Assembly: GCA_024663395.1 (NCBI GenBank)
Contig: JANFAH010000115.1
Span: 39,888-103,887 of the forward strand
Direction: 5' to 3'
DNA length: 64,000 nucleotides
Origin: Pisolithus tinctorius
Lineage: Eukaryota; Basidiomycota; Agaricomycetes; Boletales; Pisolithaceae
Positions 10,450 to 20,976 of the stretch are shown piece by piece. The notes under the pieces are model-generated. The model saw nothing but the letters and a program-made list of their open reading frames with translations. It was not told the origin of the DNA and made no database searches. Numbering within the stretch: position 1 is the first letter of the stretch; each line of letters opens with the position of its first letter. A program made the position numbers and the translations under genes.

Positions 10450-12896
10450 GGTAGTTACCACAAAAGCAGTTACAGAATTCATGGCAACTACCACTTCCCA
10501 ATATAGACAATGCCCCCTGAGTGACAACCTCTGTCGGTGTTTGAAAAAAATTCAGATTGGAATGTTCCCACGGCAGGTTGCCCTGTCACGAATATTGATA
10601 ATTTGCACCTGTACTGTGGCTATACAGATGAGCATGTGACCAGTAGATGTGATGGTCACATGATGAGTGACATAAGCAGAGATGACCCTAGATCACGTGA
10701 TTTTTACGTAATCGATTACGTGATGGCGATCATCTGGAGCGTTCTGTTACGTAATTTATCACGTGATCGTGGGAAAATATGCATGTGACTTAATCAATGG
10801 CACATGACAAGGTACAATCATAGATCATCCAACCTATTACATAATGATCACATGTCAGTTTCTCCCCAGAACACTTGGTTATGTAATGGGTCACGTGATT
10901 GTGAGACAATAGACATGTGACCACTCCTGCAGCATCACATGACAAGGTACAATCATAGATCATGTGACCTTTTACATAATGATCATGTGGCAATAACTCT
11001 CCGGTCCATTGGCTTATGTAATAGGTCACATGACTGTACTCATCATGTGATCTCACCTCTAGCACTCTGCACGTGACTCAATCCATATCACATGACCAGC
11101 AATCCCACCCCTACTCACATGCTGGGCATTTGTGGCTGTGCTAAAAATGCGAATTGTGTCCCCACCCATTCAATTCTTGACATATGGATCTGAATTTTTG
11201 TGTGTAGAATAGGCTACCATGTTGCTACACATTGTCAAAGGCACAGGCTGTCTGGTCCAGCAGTTGCTGAGATATAATGGAAATGAAAATGCCAACAAAA
11301 CATCACACCATTCAACTTACACATCCTTCATGCCATATCTGAAACTTCAGGAGGGTTGAAGAAGATTCCTTCAATGCATTTCCAAAGTTTCAAGTTTATC
11401 CATTTAGAATTGAGTGAGCAGCAAGCCAAATACTGATCCCAGAAGCGTGGGAAAGCTTCAAAAAGAGAAAATAAAATAGTGGAGATTTTGAAAACATATC
11501 AAAAACATAGCACAGCACATCCCACAGTGCAGCTACCACTACCAGAACTTAGGTGAGGGATATTGGGACATGGTGGAAGATATTAGTAACAAGTGCCTGG
11601 TGAGATATCCACTTAAACATGTCAAAATTGCGAAAATGTGTGCAATGGGGTAGTGGTGTTGACCTTGCACTGGCATAAATCTCCCATTGTCCCAATGAGC
11701 AAGTGTACCATTCCGCATTTTTGACCATTTGCAGTGAGTATCACATCAGGCACTTGTTACTAATATCTTCCACCATGTCCCAATATCCCTCACCTAAGTT
11801 CTGGTAGTGGTAGCTGCACTGTGGGATGTGCTGTGCTATGTTTTTGATATGTTTTCAAAATCTCCACTATTTTATTTTCTCTTTTTGAAGCTTTCCCACG
11901 CTTCTGGGATCAGTATTTGGCTTGCTGCTCACTCAATTCTAAATGGATAAACTTGAAACTTTGGAAATGCATTGAAGGAATCTTCTTCAACCCTCCTGAA
12001 GTTTCAGATATGGCATGAAGGATGTGTAAGTTGAATGGTGTGATGTTTTGTTGGCATTTTCATTTCCATTATATCTCAGCAACTGCTGGACCAGACAGCC
12101 TGTGCCTTTGACAATGTGTAGCAACATGGTAGCCTATTCTACACACAAAAATTCAGATCCATATGTCAAGAATTGAATGGGTGGGGACACAATTCGCATT
12201 TTTAGCACAGCCACAAATGCCCAGCATGTGAGTAGGGGTGGGATTGCTGGTCATGTGATATGGATTGAGTCACGTGCAGAGTGCTAGAGGTGAGATCACA
12301 TGATGAGTACAGTCATGTGACCTATTACATAAGCCAATGGACCGGAGAGTTATTGCCACATGATCATTATGTAAAAGGTCACATGATCTATGATTGTACC
12401 TTGTCATGTGATGCTGCAGGAGTGGTCACATGTCTATTGTCTCACAATCACGTGACCCATTACATAACCAAGTGTTCTGGGGAGAAACTGACATGTGATC
12501 ATTATGTAATAGGTTGGATGATCTATGATTGTACCTTGTCATGTGCCATTGATTAAGTCACATGCATATTTTCCCACGATCACGTGATAAATTACGTAAC
12601 AGAACGCTCCAGATGATCGCCATCACGTAATCGATTACGTAAAAATCACGTGATCTAGGGTCATCTCTGCTTATGTCACTCATCATGTGACCATCACATC
12701 TACTGGTCACATGCTCATCTGTATAGCCACAGTACAGGTGCAAATTATCAATATTCGTGACAGGGCAACCTGCCGTGGGAACATTCCAATCTGAATTTTT
12801 TGCAAACACCGACAGAGGTTGTCACTCAGGGGGCATTGTCTATATTGGGAAGTGGTAGTTGCCATGAATTCTGTAACTGCTTTTGTGGTAATTACC
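10450..12896. repeat. 2.4-kb near-perfect palindrome P
   Basis: Left arm 10450-11602 and right arm 11744-12896 are reverse complements about a centre at 11673, with a ~141-bp spacer. Coordinates of mirrored features always sum to 23346, so there is no net insertion or deletion between the arms. I found only a few mismatches (for example 10544 against 12802). Each arm holds a direct repeat of period ~135 bp (starting 10805 and 10940) and many CACGTG/CACATG motifs. The 91-codon frames at 11065-10790 and 12281-12556 are identical, as mirror images must be, and are probably not genes. P lies between the two genes of Harbinger B, and weaker similarity extends a little beyond the arms. Confidence 0.93.
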
Positions 12897-13603
12897 ATGG
12901 TCATTTGGTCAAAATCAGCTGATACGGCTGCCCACCTCTCTGACATCCAAAGGCATTCTGCGGCAGTTGGAATGCCATTGGTGATCACACCGATCACCTC
13001 TTCCGACTCGTCTGGCAGTGGAGGCAGTACGAAGCCTTCAATGTCGTCTAATTCCAACAGATCATACATGCAGATGATGTTGTGAATGCAACACAAAGCA
13101 GGAGGGATATGGGTCTGGACATCCATGCCGTACTCTGGAGGCATGACGAGAATTCAGAAGTGCCATTTGATGACTCTGATTATCTGTTCGATCATGTTTC
13201 GAAGCTGTGCATGGCAAAGGTTGTAGCATTCCTCAGCATTTACTGGTCTGTAAATTCCAATGAATTATAAGTAAATAAAAACACCAATAGCAATACTTAC
13301 TGTATGTGTGCACAGCCCCATTCTGCAAGATGGTATCGTTGCCCTCAGAATGGAGTTAGGAGTTGGGGGCAATTGGGGAACCCTGCATCAGCAAGGTAGT
13401 ACTTGCTGTCCGGAATAGCGAGATCACTCAGCTGTGCATCGTGATAGACCAACAAGTCAGCCACAGATGCCTCCCACCCACTAAGGACATATGTGAAGTG
13501 CATATCGAAATCACATCAGAGCAGGCAATTCTGGGAGGTGAAACCTTTGTGATTTTGCATTGCATCCCTTTCCTCCAAACTGGGAGCACATGCAATGTGC
13601 ATC

Positions 13604-14298
13604 TGTTATGCCCGCTCAGAGGTCTCTTTCCTTTTTCGGCTTCTTCCCCTAAACGGTATGTCACGTGTGTCACGTGCCTCGTCGCGTCGATTGTCCTCGC
13701 CGTGGTCGTCCTCAGTCTCAAGGCTCGTGCAGCCTTCGGATCACCGGCGGTGGTGGTATTTCCAATACCAACTGATGCTGCATACGCCCTCGTCACGCTG
13801 ACTCGTAGCTGCGCCCGCAGCTGATGGACGTATATTTCATTTACGTTTACTTCCTGCTCCGTACGTATCCTGACTCGCTTGTGTTGCCTGTATGTTCGTT
13901 TCCCTTGCCTCGGTACTGGTGCCCCTCGCTGCGGACTGCGTCCGCAGCCGGTATGGCAGTGTCCGCAGTACCTGACTCGTTTCTATTTCATCGTTTACTT
14001 GTTTACGACTAACTGTGGATGTGTATACGGTACAAACCCTCGACGGGTATATAAGTAGAGAGTACCGTACGGTGTATCCTCAGTTTTTCGATTTCTTGCA
14101 ATCTCCATCATCTTTGACTCGTTCCCTTGTCTTCTCCCCGTCGCGATCTCAGAAGAACTCGCCAGTGGACAAGACCTCTGATCGGAACTCGTCAATAACA
14201 AAGAGACCATAGGGGTTATGATAAGTTCGGCCCGTAGATCCACCTCGTGACATTCGTGCCTAGTCCATTTGACGAAGTCACTCGTTACGAGCATAACA
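13604..14298 (+). repeat. 5' LTR of gypsy-1
   Basis: 695 bp with terminal TGTTATGC..GCATAACA inverted repeats. It carries a TATA box at 14048-14054. The one difference seen from the 3' LTR, in a CTCGCTGCGG context near 13928, is a CpG to CpA change in the other copy. Confidence 0.97.
14048..14054 (+). promoter_or_regulatory. TATA box in gypsy-1 LTR
   Basis: TATATAA preceded by a GC-rich stretch, late in the LTR. The same motif is at 21421-21427 in the 3' LTR. It is a plausible core promoter for the element transcript; the start site is not determined. Confidence 0.6.
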
Positions 14299-14537
14299 AA
14301 ATCGAAAAACTCTGCGCAGCTTTCGGAACTCGTTCGACCTCTTCAAAAAAGTCAAACTCGTTCCTGCGGTTACTGAACTTCAACAAACCGCTTCAATCAA
14401 ATCATCTACCGGCTTAACGCTCTACAGGCTCCCACCTGGGATTAATAGATCGCCTCCCTAGAGTCCGGAATCTTTCTCCCCTTTCTACGAATAACTGACA
14501 GGTTACCTTCGGGTTATAAATCCTCCCTCAGTCTCCG

Positions 14538-15935
14538 TTGTCACTTTTCGTAAAAGTGTCTTCACCCAAGAAGAGTAAGCCTCCAGTCCCACCTCGAACT
14601 AATCCGCTCGGACTAGGAAGGAATCCCCCTTTACCCCCTATCCCGTACGGAAAACTAGGACCGTCTTACTCAGCAACAAACCCACGTATCTCGTTCCTTT
14701 CACGGTATCGAGAAGAAGAAATCGCCTATAGTTCAGAAGAAGAGGACCGGAAGTCCAACACGTCGTTAGGATCTATCCTCAAAGAAGAAGAAGGCGAACC
14801 CGTAATGTCGATGACGCAAGGTCACGGAGAGTCCACTCCGGAAATGCCTCAGAGAGTGTTCTCAGAAGAGGAGGTGCGTCAACAGCTCGAGGAGCAACGC
14901 CACCGCTTGGCCGAAGAAGCGAGAAGGATGGTAGCCGAAGCAGGGGATCCTTTCCCCAGAGGCGTCCCTACCCAGGGAATGCTAAAAGATTGGTACGCTC
15001 GAAACTTTGGTAAGGATGTACCCCCAGAGCCCTACCCAGATAGCGGCAGTAAGGGAAAGTCCCGTGCCGAAGACAATGACGATTACCGCCCACGTCCCCC
15101 CAATGGAGGACGGGAATTCAACGTCGGCAAACCAGGAGAATATGACGGAAGCCATAATAGTCTTCAGACTTGGCTTACGCAAATCGAAGGTTATCTTAAT
15201 CTTAATCGACACGTTTACAGCACCGATTCCCTTAGGATCGCGTTCGCCCTCACCTATATGACAAAAGGAGCAGCCGTTTCATTCGCCGAGAACTATCAAA
15301 ACGAAAACCGCCTCAATGATGGAAGTATCTATTACATGGATACCTTCCGGATTTTCGTTGAACGACTCAAAGCCACCTTCGAGTCTGGCGACCAAACCGC
15401 TCTCGCCATCTTACGTCTGTCAAGTATTGAACAAGGTGATCGCGAGCTCGAGGCGTATATCGCAGAGTTCACCGGGCTGGTTAACAAAGCACAGCTGAAG
15501 GAGGAATCCCGCGAAGCCGGGATCTTCTTTGGAAAGGGTCTCTCAAAGGAATACCGCAATTGGGTCCTCAATAGCAGTCGAGCCCCTAATACGGTTGGCG
15601 AATGGATCAAGGTCGCGGGAGAAGCCCGAACAGCGATCGGCACTCGCAATATCCTGGAAGGGAAGGAATCTCGGAACGAAAGGAAGTACATTCATTTCCG
15701 AAGTTCTAACCGAGATCCGAATGCTATGGATGTCGATAAACGAAAGAAGAACATCCGGCGCTCCGTCGCTGATGTAACGTGTTTTAACTGCAATAAGAAA
15801 GGTCACTACAAGAGTGAATGCAAAGTTAAGCAACTTTCCAACGTTCGCATCGTCGTGTCCGAGGACGGAACCAAAACGGCGTATGTGGGAAATAGGGAAG
15901 CCAACGATGACGAAAAGAAGTTGTTGGGTTTTTAA
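14538..15935 (+). CDS. gypsy-1 Gag
   Basis: The frame is open from just after 14519 to TAA at 15933-15935. A Pro-rich N-terminus (KKSKPPVPPRTNPLG) is followed by an acidic coiled stretch, a capsid-like region (QTWLTQIEGYLNLN to GEWIKVAGEAR) and one zinc knuckle CFNCNKKGHYKSEC (CX2CX4HX4C) near 15781. The first ATG in frame is 14805, inside what looks like coding sequence; 14538 is TTG. Either a non-AUG codon starts translation, or a spliced leader supplies an ATG, or the protein begins at 14805. The end of the gene is a -1 frameshift signal leading into pol. Confidence 0.9.
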   Translation: MSLFVKVSSPKKSKPPVPPRTNPLGLGRNPPLPPIPYGKLGPSYSATNPRISFLSRYREEEIAYSSEEEDRKSNTSLGSILKEEEGEPVMSMTQGHGESTPEMPQRVFSEEEVRQQLEEQRHRLAEEARRMVAEAGDPFPRGVPTQGMLKDWYARNFGKDVPPEPYPDSGSKGKSRAEDNDDYRPRPPNGGREFNVGKPGEYDGSHNSLQTWLTQIEGYLNLNRHVYSTDSLRIAFALTYMTKGAAVSFAENYQNENRLNDGSIYYMDTFRIFVERLKATFESGDQTALAILRLSSIEQGDRELEAYIAEFTGLVNKAQLKEESREAGIFFGKGLSKEYRNWVLNSSRAPNTVGEWIKVAGEARTAIGTRNILEGKESRNERKYIHFRSSNRDPNAMDVDKRKKNIRRSVADVTCFNCNKKGHYKSECKVKQLSNVRIVVSEDGTKTAYVGNREANDDEKKLLGF

Positions 15936-15972
15936 AGAGGACTGCTGAATCTGTTCCTGCATCAGTCAGTCC
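15926..15972 (+). promoter_or_regulatory. Programmed -1 ribosomal frameshift signal (gag to pol)
   Basis: The heptamer G GGT TTT (15926-15932) is in the correct gag register and is followed at once by the gag stop TAA. After a 6-nt spacer a hairpin can form: GGACTG (15939-15944) with CAGTCC (15967-15972), then a 1x2 internal loop and TGA (15946-15948) with TCA (15962-15964). The -1 frame is open from the heptamer straight into pol, which has no ATG start of its own. The same heptamer type is known from barley yellow dwarf virus. Confidence 0.82.
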
Positions 15973-18900
15973 GGTGTCAATTTTGTCGGCTAAATGTACT
16001 TCTATAGATGACGAGACCAACATGCGGATTTGTTCCCCACTCGGTCTCGTGATTTTACCCGACTTCAAGGCAGGAATTTGGGCCTGTATCGACTCAGGCG
16101 CGGAAGTTTCCCTCATATCCGAGGCAATGGTTCGGAAACTTCAAATACCAACGTATCGCGTAGAACGAAAGTTCAAGACAACTTTGTTTACTGGAAAAGA
16201 CCAAGAATGGGTTACTCGAAAGTGTACCATCAAGATGGAAATCAAGGAACGGTTCGTACGCGTCAAGTGTTACGTCGGGCCGCTCGTAGGAAAAGAACAT
16301 GTCCTACTCGGAATGCCGTTCCTCAAGGAATTCAAGCCCCGCATGAATTGGGAAACCGGTAAGATTACATGTTGGGATGATGGTTTCGAGTATCCAGAAA
16401 AAGAAGCGGCGTCTGTCAAAGAGGCTGCAGTACCGGAGGAGCCGGTATCCGTTAACAAAACTACTCTCTCTACAGAACTGGAGGCCGCGCAAGCTGCTAG
16501 CAAGGAAGAGGTTCGACTACCTGAAAGGTATAAAAAGTTCGCCAAGGTATTCGCGGAAGACGATATCCCGCTTCCAAAGCATCGACCCGGGCTGGACCAT
16601 GAAATAAGGCTCAGGGACGATTTCAAGCCTAAAAAGGCTACGGTATATCCAATGTCTCCCGACGAACTAAAAGTTCTAGATGAATTTCTTGACGAAAATC
16701 TAAAATGCAAAAAAATTAGACCGTCGACCTCTCCCCAAGCAGCGCCCGTCTTCTTCGTGGCAAAGAAAGACGGAAAGAAAAGGCTAATCCAGGATTACAG
16801 ATACCTGAATTCTTTCACCATTCAGGACGCGCACCCCCTCCCAAATGCGCAAGCACTGTTTGACGAACTGGTCGAATCCAAGTACTACGCCAAGTTCGAC
16901 ATTCGATGGGGGTTTACAAACCTGCGCGTTAGGGAAGGTGATGAATGGAAAGGAGCGTTCCTAACTCCAAGAGGACTCTTCGAACCAACGGTAATGTTCT
17001 TTGGGCAGTGCAACTCACCACCTTCTTTCCAGCGGTATATGGACAAAACGTTTGAGAAACAACACGGAAAACAGGTTGGTTATATGGATGACGTCGTGGT
17101 CCATGCCAAAACCATCGAGGAACTTCGAAAATGCGTCGAAGAATTCCTCCAAATATGTGCGGATGAAGATCTTTGTCTGAAAATCAGCAAGTGCTGTTTC
17201 GAAGCCGAAGAAGTGGAGTTCCTTGGGATGATCATCGGAAAAGGACGGATGGAAACGTCCCCGACTAAAACGGACGCCATATCAACTTGGGAGAAACCGG
17301 AGAACCTCACTGGACTTCGTCGTTTCCTCGGTTTCTGTAACTTCTACCGGAAGTTTATCCCCTCCTTCTCAAGCATCGCGCGACCCCTGCATGATCTAAC
17401 AAAGAAGGGGGTCTCTTACCAGTGGACACAACAAACGGAGGCGGCCTTCCAGAAACTGAAGAGTTTGTTATGCTCTTCTCCAGTCCTCACGATTCCCGAC
17501 TTCGCTAAACCATTCGCGCTGTTCACTGACGCATCCAAGCTCGGAACTGGCGCCGTACTCGCACAAAAAGGTACCGACGGAGAGTGGCACCCTTGCTCGT
17601 ACCTCTCACAATCCCTCGTTGGCGCGGAACAACGCTACCAGGTCTATGACTTGGAAATGCTAGCGGTAATCCGAGCCTTAAAAGCTTTCCGCCCTTATCT
17701 TCTTTCGCCAGTTGAACCAACCATTGTGTTCACCGATCATAAAAACCTGGAGTATTACCGGGAACCACAGCAGCTTACACCTCGCCAGGCCAGATGGGCT
17801 GCCACTGTTCAGTCTTATCCAATCAAGTTCTCGTGGCAGGCCGGTCGCTTGCAGGTCCCCGCCGATACTCTCTCGCGCAAAAACCTTTCGGAGGAGCCCG
17901 CCCCTACGGCCACGGTTCTCCCGACGAACCTTTGGCTTTCGGAGGGGGTGGATCCCTTAAAACCACAAATCCGTTTAGTTTCACCGCTCTTTTCGCTTAC
18001 AAAGTTACAAAAACAGTTAAAAATAAACCGAATGGCTCGCATTGAACGCCTCCCCGCGCGACTCGCTCGGTCGAAAACAAAAATAAGACCCGGACCTTAC
18101 TCTCGCCCACCTGAGGAAACCCCAAAGGAGAGTTCGGTCACCGAAGCTCGCCCCACGAGGGAACCTGTAAAAGGAGCTCGAGGTGTCTACGCCATATCCG
18201 CGGACCTGTACGAACGCGTCAAGAACGATACGTCAAAGGATTCGACAGGCCCAGAACCAAGCGATAATGTAACCATAGCTGAAGACGGAACAAAACGGTT
18301 CGGAACAACCCGTCTGTACATCCCACCCGAGAACCGCCGTCATTGTATGCGGTCGTATCACGATCACGAGTCCACCGGACACCCTGGACAAAAAGCCATG
18401 TTTGCCAAAATGCGTAAAGAGGTATGGTGGGAGGGAATGGGAACTGACATCAAGAAGTACGTAGCAGGATGTCCGTCCTGCCAGACGACCAAGGTCATCA
18501 CCCATCCCCCAACACCTCCTGTCGTACCGCACGAAACTCCTAAATCCCCCTTCCCGTTCCAGCAAGTGTCTATGGATCTCATCACGGATCTTCCCGTGTC
18601 AGGAGATTTGAAATACGACTCTATTCTCACGGTTGTCGATCAGGGTCTAACTAAAGCCGCCCTGTTTGTTCCGTGTCATAAAACAATTGACTCCGTCGGG
18701 ATCGCCCGACTTTTCCATCAGTTCATATATTCCCGATTCGGCCTTCCCGAATCAGTGATTTCTGATCGAGGACCGCAGTTCGCTTCCTCGTTTACAAAAG
18801 AACTTTACAGAGCAATAGGGGTTAAAACAAAGCTGAGTACCGGATACCACCCTCAGACTAACGGAGAAAGCGAACGTGTAAATCAAGAGGTAGAGGGGTA

Positions 18901-19621
18901 CCTTCGCCTTTACTGCTCCGAGTTCCCGAACTCATGGGCCTCTAAACTCCCCTCCGCTGAGTTCGCTCACAACTCCCGTGTTCACTCGGTTCACAAAATG
19001 ACTCCGTTCTCGCTCATACTTGGCTACGACCCCTCCCCGTACCCCGAGAAACGACTCACTCCGGTCCCGTCCGTGGACGAGAGGCTGGAACGACTCGCCT
19101 CATCTAGAGATGTTGCCGTCCTGGCCCATAAACAAGCACAGGAATTGATGCGCTCGCGCAGCAAAGGCTCCTATGAACCGCCTAAAGTCGGAGAAATGGT
19201 TCTTCTAGACGTCGGCCATCTTAGGATCAAAAACCAGTGCGACAAGATTGCGCCCCGACGTCTCGGACCCTTCCCGGTGACTCAGGTCGTGTCACCGGTC
19301 GCCTTCCGATTGGACTTACCACCGACATGGAAGGTTCATCCAGTGTTCCATGCTTCTCGGATCTTCCCCTACGTCGAAAACGAGACTTATGGAGCTACGC
19401 CCGCAGCACCGTTGCCGGAACTGGTGGATGATGAGATCGAATGGGAGGTAGAGGCTGTACTGAATCATAAAACTGACGGTCGCAGAGGACAGCGCAAGTA
19501 TCTGATCAAGTGGAAGGGATTCCCTCATTCGTCAAATACGTGGGAACCCGAGGAACACATAAAAGATCACGCCTCAGAAGCCCTGGATCAGTACAAGCTT
19601 GCTCGACACCTCAGAAACTGA
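15926..19621 (+). CDS. gypsy-1 Pol (protease, RT, RNase H, integrase, chromodomain)
   Basis: Reached by the -1 shift at 15926 and open to TGA at 19619-19621. Domains in order: aspartic protease (CIDSGAEVSLI, ~16085); reverse transcriptase with VGYMDDVVV (~17080); RNase H with FALFTDASKLGTGAVL (~17515); integrase zinc finger (HDHESTGHPG .. CPSCQTTK, 18360-18490); integrase core ([34 protein letters not shown], i.e. D, D, E, 18570-18880); chromodomain (EWEVEAVL .. YLIKWKGFPHSSNTWEPEEH, 19438-19560). No stops or frame breaks. The chromodomain class targets marked chromatin. Confidence 0.97.
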   Translation, partial: GFLKRTAESVPASVSPVSILSAKCTSIDDETNMRICSPLGLVILPDFKAGIWACIDSGAEVSLISEAMVRKLQIPTYRVERKFKTTLFTGKDQEWVTRKCTIKMEIKERFVRVKCYVGPLVGKEHVLLGMPFLKEFKPRMNWETGKITCWDDGFEYPEKEAASVKEAAVPEEPVSVNKTTLSTELEAAQAASKEEVRLPERYKKFAKVFAEDDIPLPKHRPGLDHEIRLRDDFKPKKATVYPMSPDELKVLDEFLDENLKCKKIRPSTSPQAAPVFFVAKKDGKKRLIQDYRYLNSFTIQDAHPLPNAQALFDELVESKYYAKFDIRWGFTNLRVREGDEWKGAFLTPRGLFEPTVMFFGQCNSPPSFQRYMDKTFEKQHGKQVGYMDDVVVHAKTIEELRKCVEEFLQICADEDLCLKISKCCFEAEEVEFLGMIIGKGRMETSPTKTDAISTWEKPENLTGLRRFLGFCNFYRKFIPSFSSIARPLHDLTKKGVSYQWTQQTEAAFQKLKSLLCSSPVLTIPDFAKPFALFTDASKLGTGAVLAQKGTDGEWHPCSYLSQSLVGAEQRYQVYDLEMLAVIRALKAFRPYLLSPVEPTIVFTDHKNLEYYREPQQLTPRQARWAATVQSYPIKFSWQAGRLQVPADTLSRKNLSEEPAPTATVLPTNLWLSEGVDPLKPQIRLVSPLFSLTKLQKQLKINRMARIERLPARLARSKTKIRPGPYSRPPEETPKESSVTEARPTREPVKGARGVYAISADLYERVKNDTSKDSTGPEPSDNVTIAEDGTKRFGTTRLYIPPENRRHCMRSYHDHESTGHPGQKAMFAKMRKEVWWEGMGTDIKKYVAGCPSCQTTKVITHPPTPPVVPHETPKSPFPFQQVSMDLITDLPVSGDLKYDSILTVVDQGLTKAALFVPCHKTIDSVGIARLFHQFIYSRFGLPESVISDRGPQFASSFTKELYRAIGVKTKLSTGYHPQTNGESERVNQEVEGYLRLYCSEFPNSWASKLPSAEFAHNSRVHSVHKMTPFSLILGYDPSPYPEKRLTPVPSVDERLERLASSRDVAVLAHKQAQELMRSRSKGSYEPPKVGEMVLLDVGHLRIKNQCDKIAPRRLGPFPVTQVVSPVAFRLDLPPTWKVHPVFHASRIFPYVENETYGATPAAPLPELVDDEIEWEVEAVLNHKTDGRRGQRKYLIKWKGFPHSSNTWEPEEHIKDHASEALDQYKLARHLRN

Positions 19622-20956
19622 ATGGATTCCCCTCGCTCCGTTAACACTGAAAACGACTATGCCGACCTCGTTGGAGAATCCCTTTACGACCCCTCAGCAG
19701 ACGGGGACAACCTTCTCGTCCCACCTATCACCTGCTATCGCAACTCCCCTCCCCCGTCCACCTCCACCGGCTTTCCTGAATCGGACGCCTCGTCCCTCGC
19801 CTCCCAGTGGGAGGTACCGACCCCTGTCTCCCGCCCTCTCAGACCGTGTCCACACCAGGGTTTCTCGGTTCGTCGAGTCCCAGCACCCAAGGCCAGAGTC
19901 CCTCTCGAAGGAGACAGTAACCGACAGGGAAAGGGAAAGGATAAAGAGAAGCCTCACCATGACGCCCGTGTCCGAACAGCCACCCCGAGCCCCGCCAATG
20001 CTCCCGTCTCTCCCCACGTTCGCCCCACCAGTCCAGTGTCATCCCGAAATGCCGCGCTCGACCTCCTTGCCTCGGTCGCCCTTGCCAGGGATGACGAGCC
20101 GTGACTACCAATCTCAGCAAGTGACTACCTGGACGTTACTTGGGCACTTGACGTCTTCAACAAAAGGGACAACGTTGATGGGTGCACACCAGAACAGGTT
20201 GAGTATTTTGGGGTGCTGTCTGAAATCTACAGAGCGGCAGACGTGATCGGGCGAGCAACCAATCGCATTCGGGTCCGACAGCTCTCCGGTACCGCCCCTC
20301 TCGCCGAAGTCATTATGACTTCTATGCTTGAAAAAGGATACGCGGATGTTTTAGAAGCGGTAACCGGTGGCGCCTACCATCACCTTTGCGATCGACAGGT
20401 CGGGGAGTTCCTAGCCCCGACGGCTTCCCGACTTCTTGAACGGATCAAACCCGGAGAGAAGCCGGTGATCCCCGGAATGAAGCCTGAAGTCGATAAGGAG
20501 GTTCGATGGGACCCGCCACTCGAGTTCATGGATAACGCGACAGTATTTAAAGAAACAGCGAAGAGACTAGGAATGGGTCGCAGTGAGTCCGGCTGGGAGG
20601 TTTTTCTAACTGACGCTTCCTGGGGAGGATTGGACAAGGAATATCATAATGCCGTCCACGCCGCCTGCTCTCTCCCTCCGGCTCCCTTCGTCCCCGTGCC
20701 TACTGATCAACTTCGGTTCTACCTCGGAGGACGAGCCAAGGTTCATGAGGGACATCCCCTCTACAAGTTCGCTTGCTACCAGTGCCATTACCTGGGACAT
20801 TGGTCCTGCCATAATGGCCAGGGCTCACGTTGGACCCAGGCAAGCGAGGAACCGCCGTCTCCATCGACTCCGTCGCCCGTCGCCGCCCATACCCGCTCCA
20901 GACACCCCCTTCGCAACCTATCCGCCAATGCTCGCGCCTCGTCCTCAAGGGTCTGA
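19622..20956 (+). pseudogene. gypsy-1 third ORF (unknown protein with CCHC-like knuckle), one TGA
   Basis: A 444-codon frame starts ATG directly after the pol stop and in the same frame as pol. TGA at 20102-20104 splits it; a CGA precursor (Arg) is likely. The first half is Pro/Ser-rich and charged (GKGKDKEKPHHD). The second half is folded-looking (DVTWALDVFN, VLEAVTGGAYHHL, GWEVFLTDASWGGL) and carries CYQCHYLGHWSCHN, a CX2CX4H knuckle-like motif, followed by a basic Ser/Pro tail. I do not recognise it. gypsy-2 has a third ORF in the same place with a related motif. Confidence 0.65.
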
Positions 20957-20963
20957 GGACCTT

Positions 20964-20976
20964 AGAGGGGGGGTGA
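20964..20976 (+). other. Polypurine tract of gypsy-1
   Basis: AGAGGGGGGGTGA lies directly against the 3' LTR. This is the usual place for the plus-strand primer. Confidence 0.8.

Noticed and set aside
10790..12556. Two identical 91-codon ORFs on opposite strands
   Set aside because: They are mirror images within palindrome P, overlap repeated CACATG tracts, and show no codon bias or known motif.
14299..14330. A tRNA primer-binding site after the gypsy-1 5' LTR
   Set aside because: The bases following the LTR do not match a tRNA 3' end that I can recognise; self-priming is possible but unproven.
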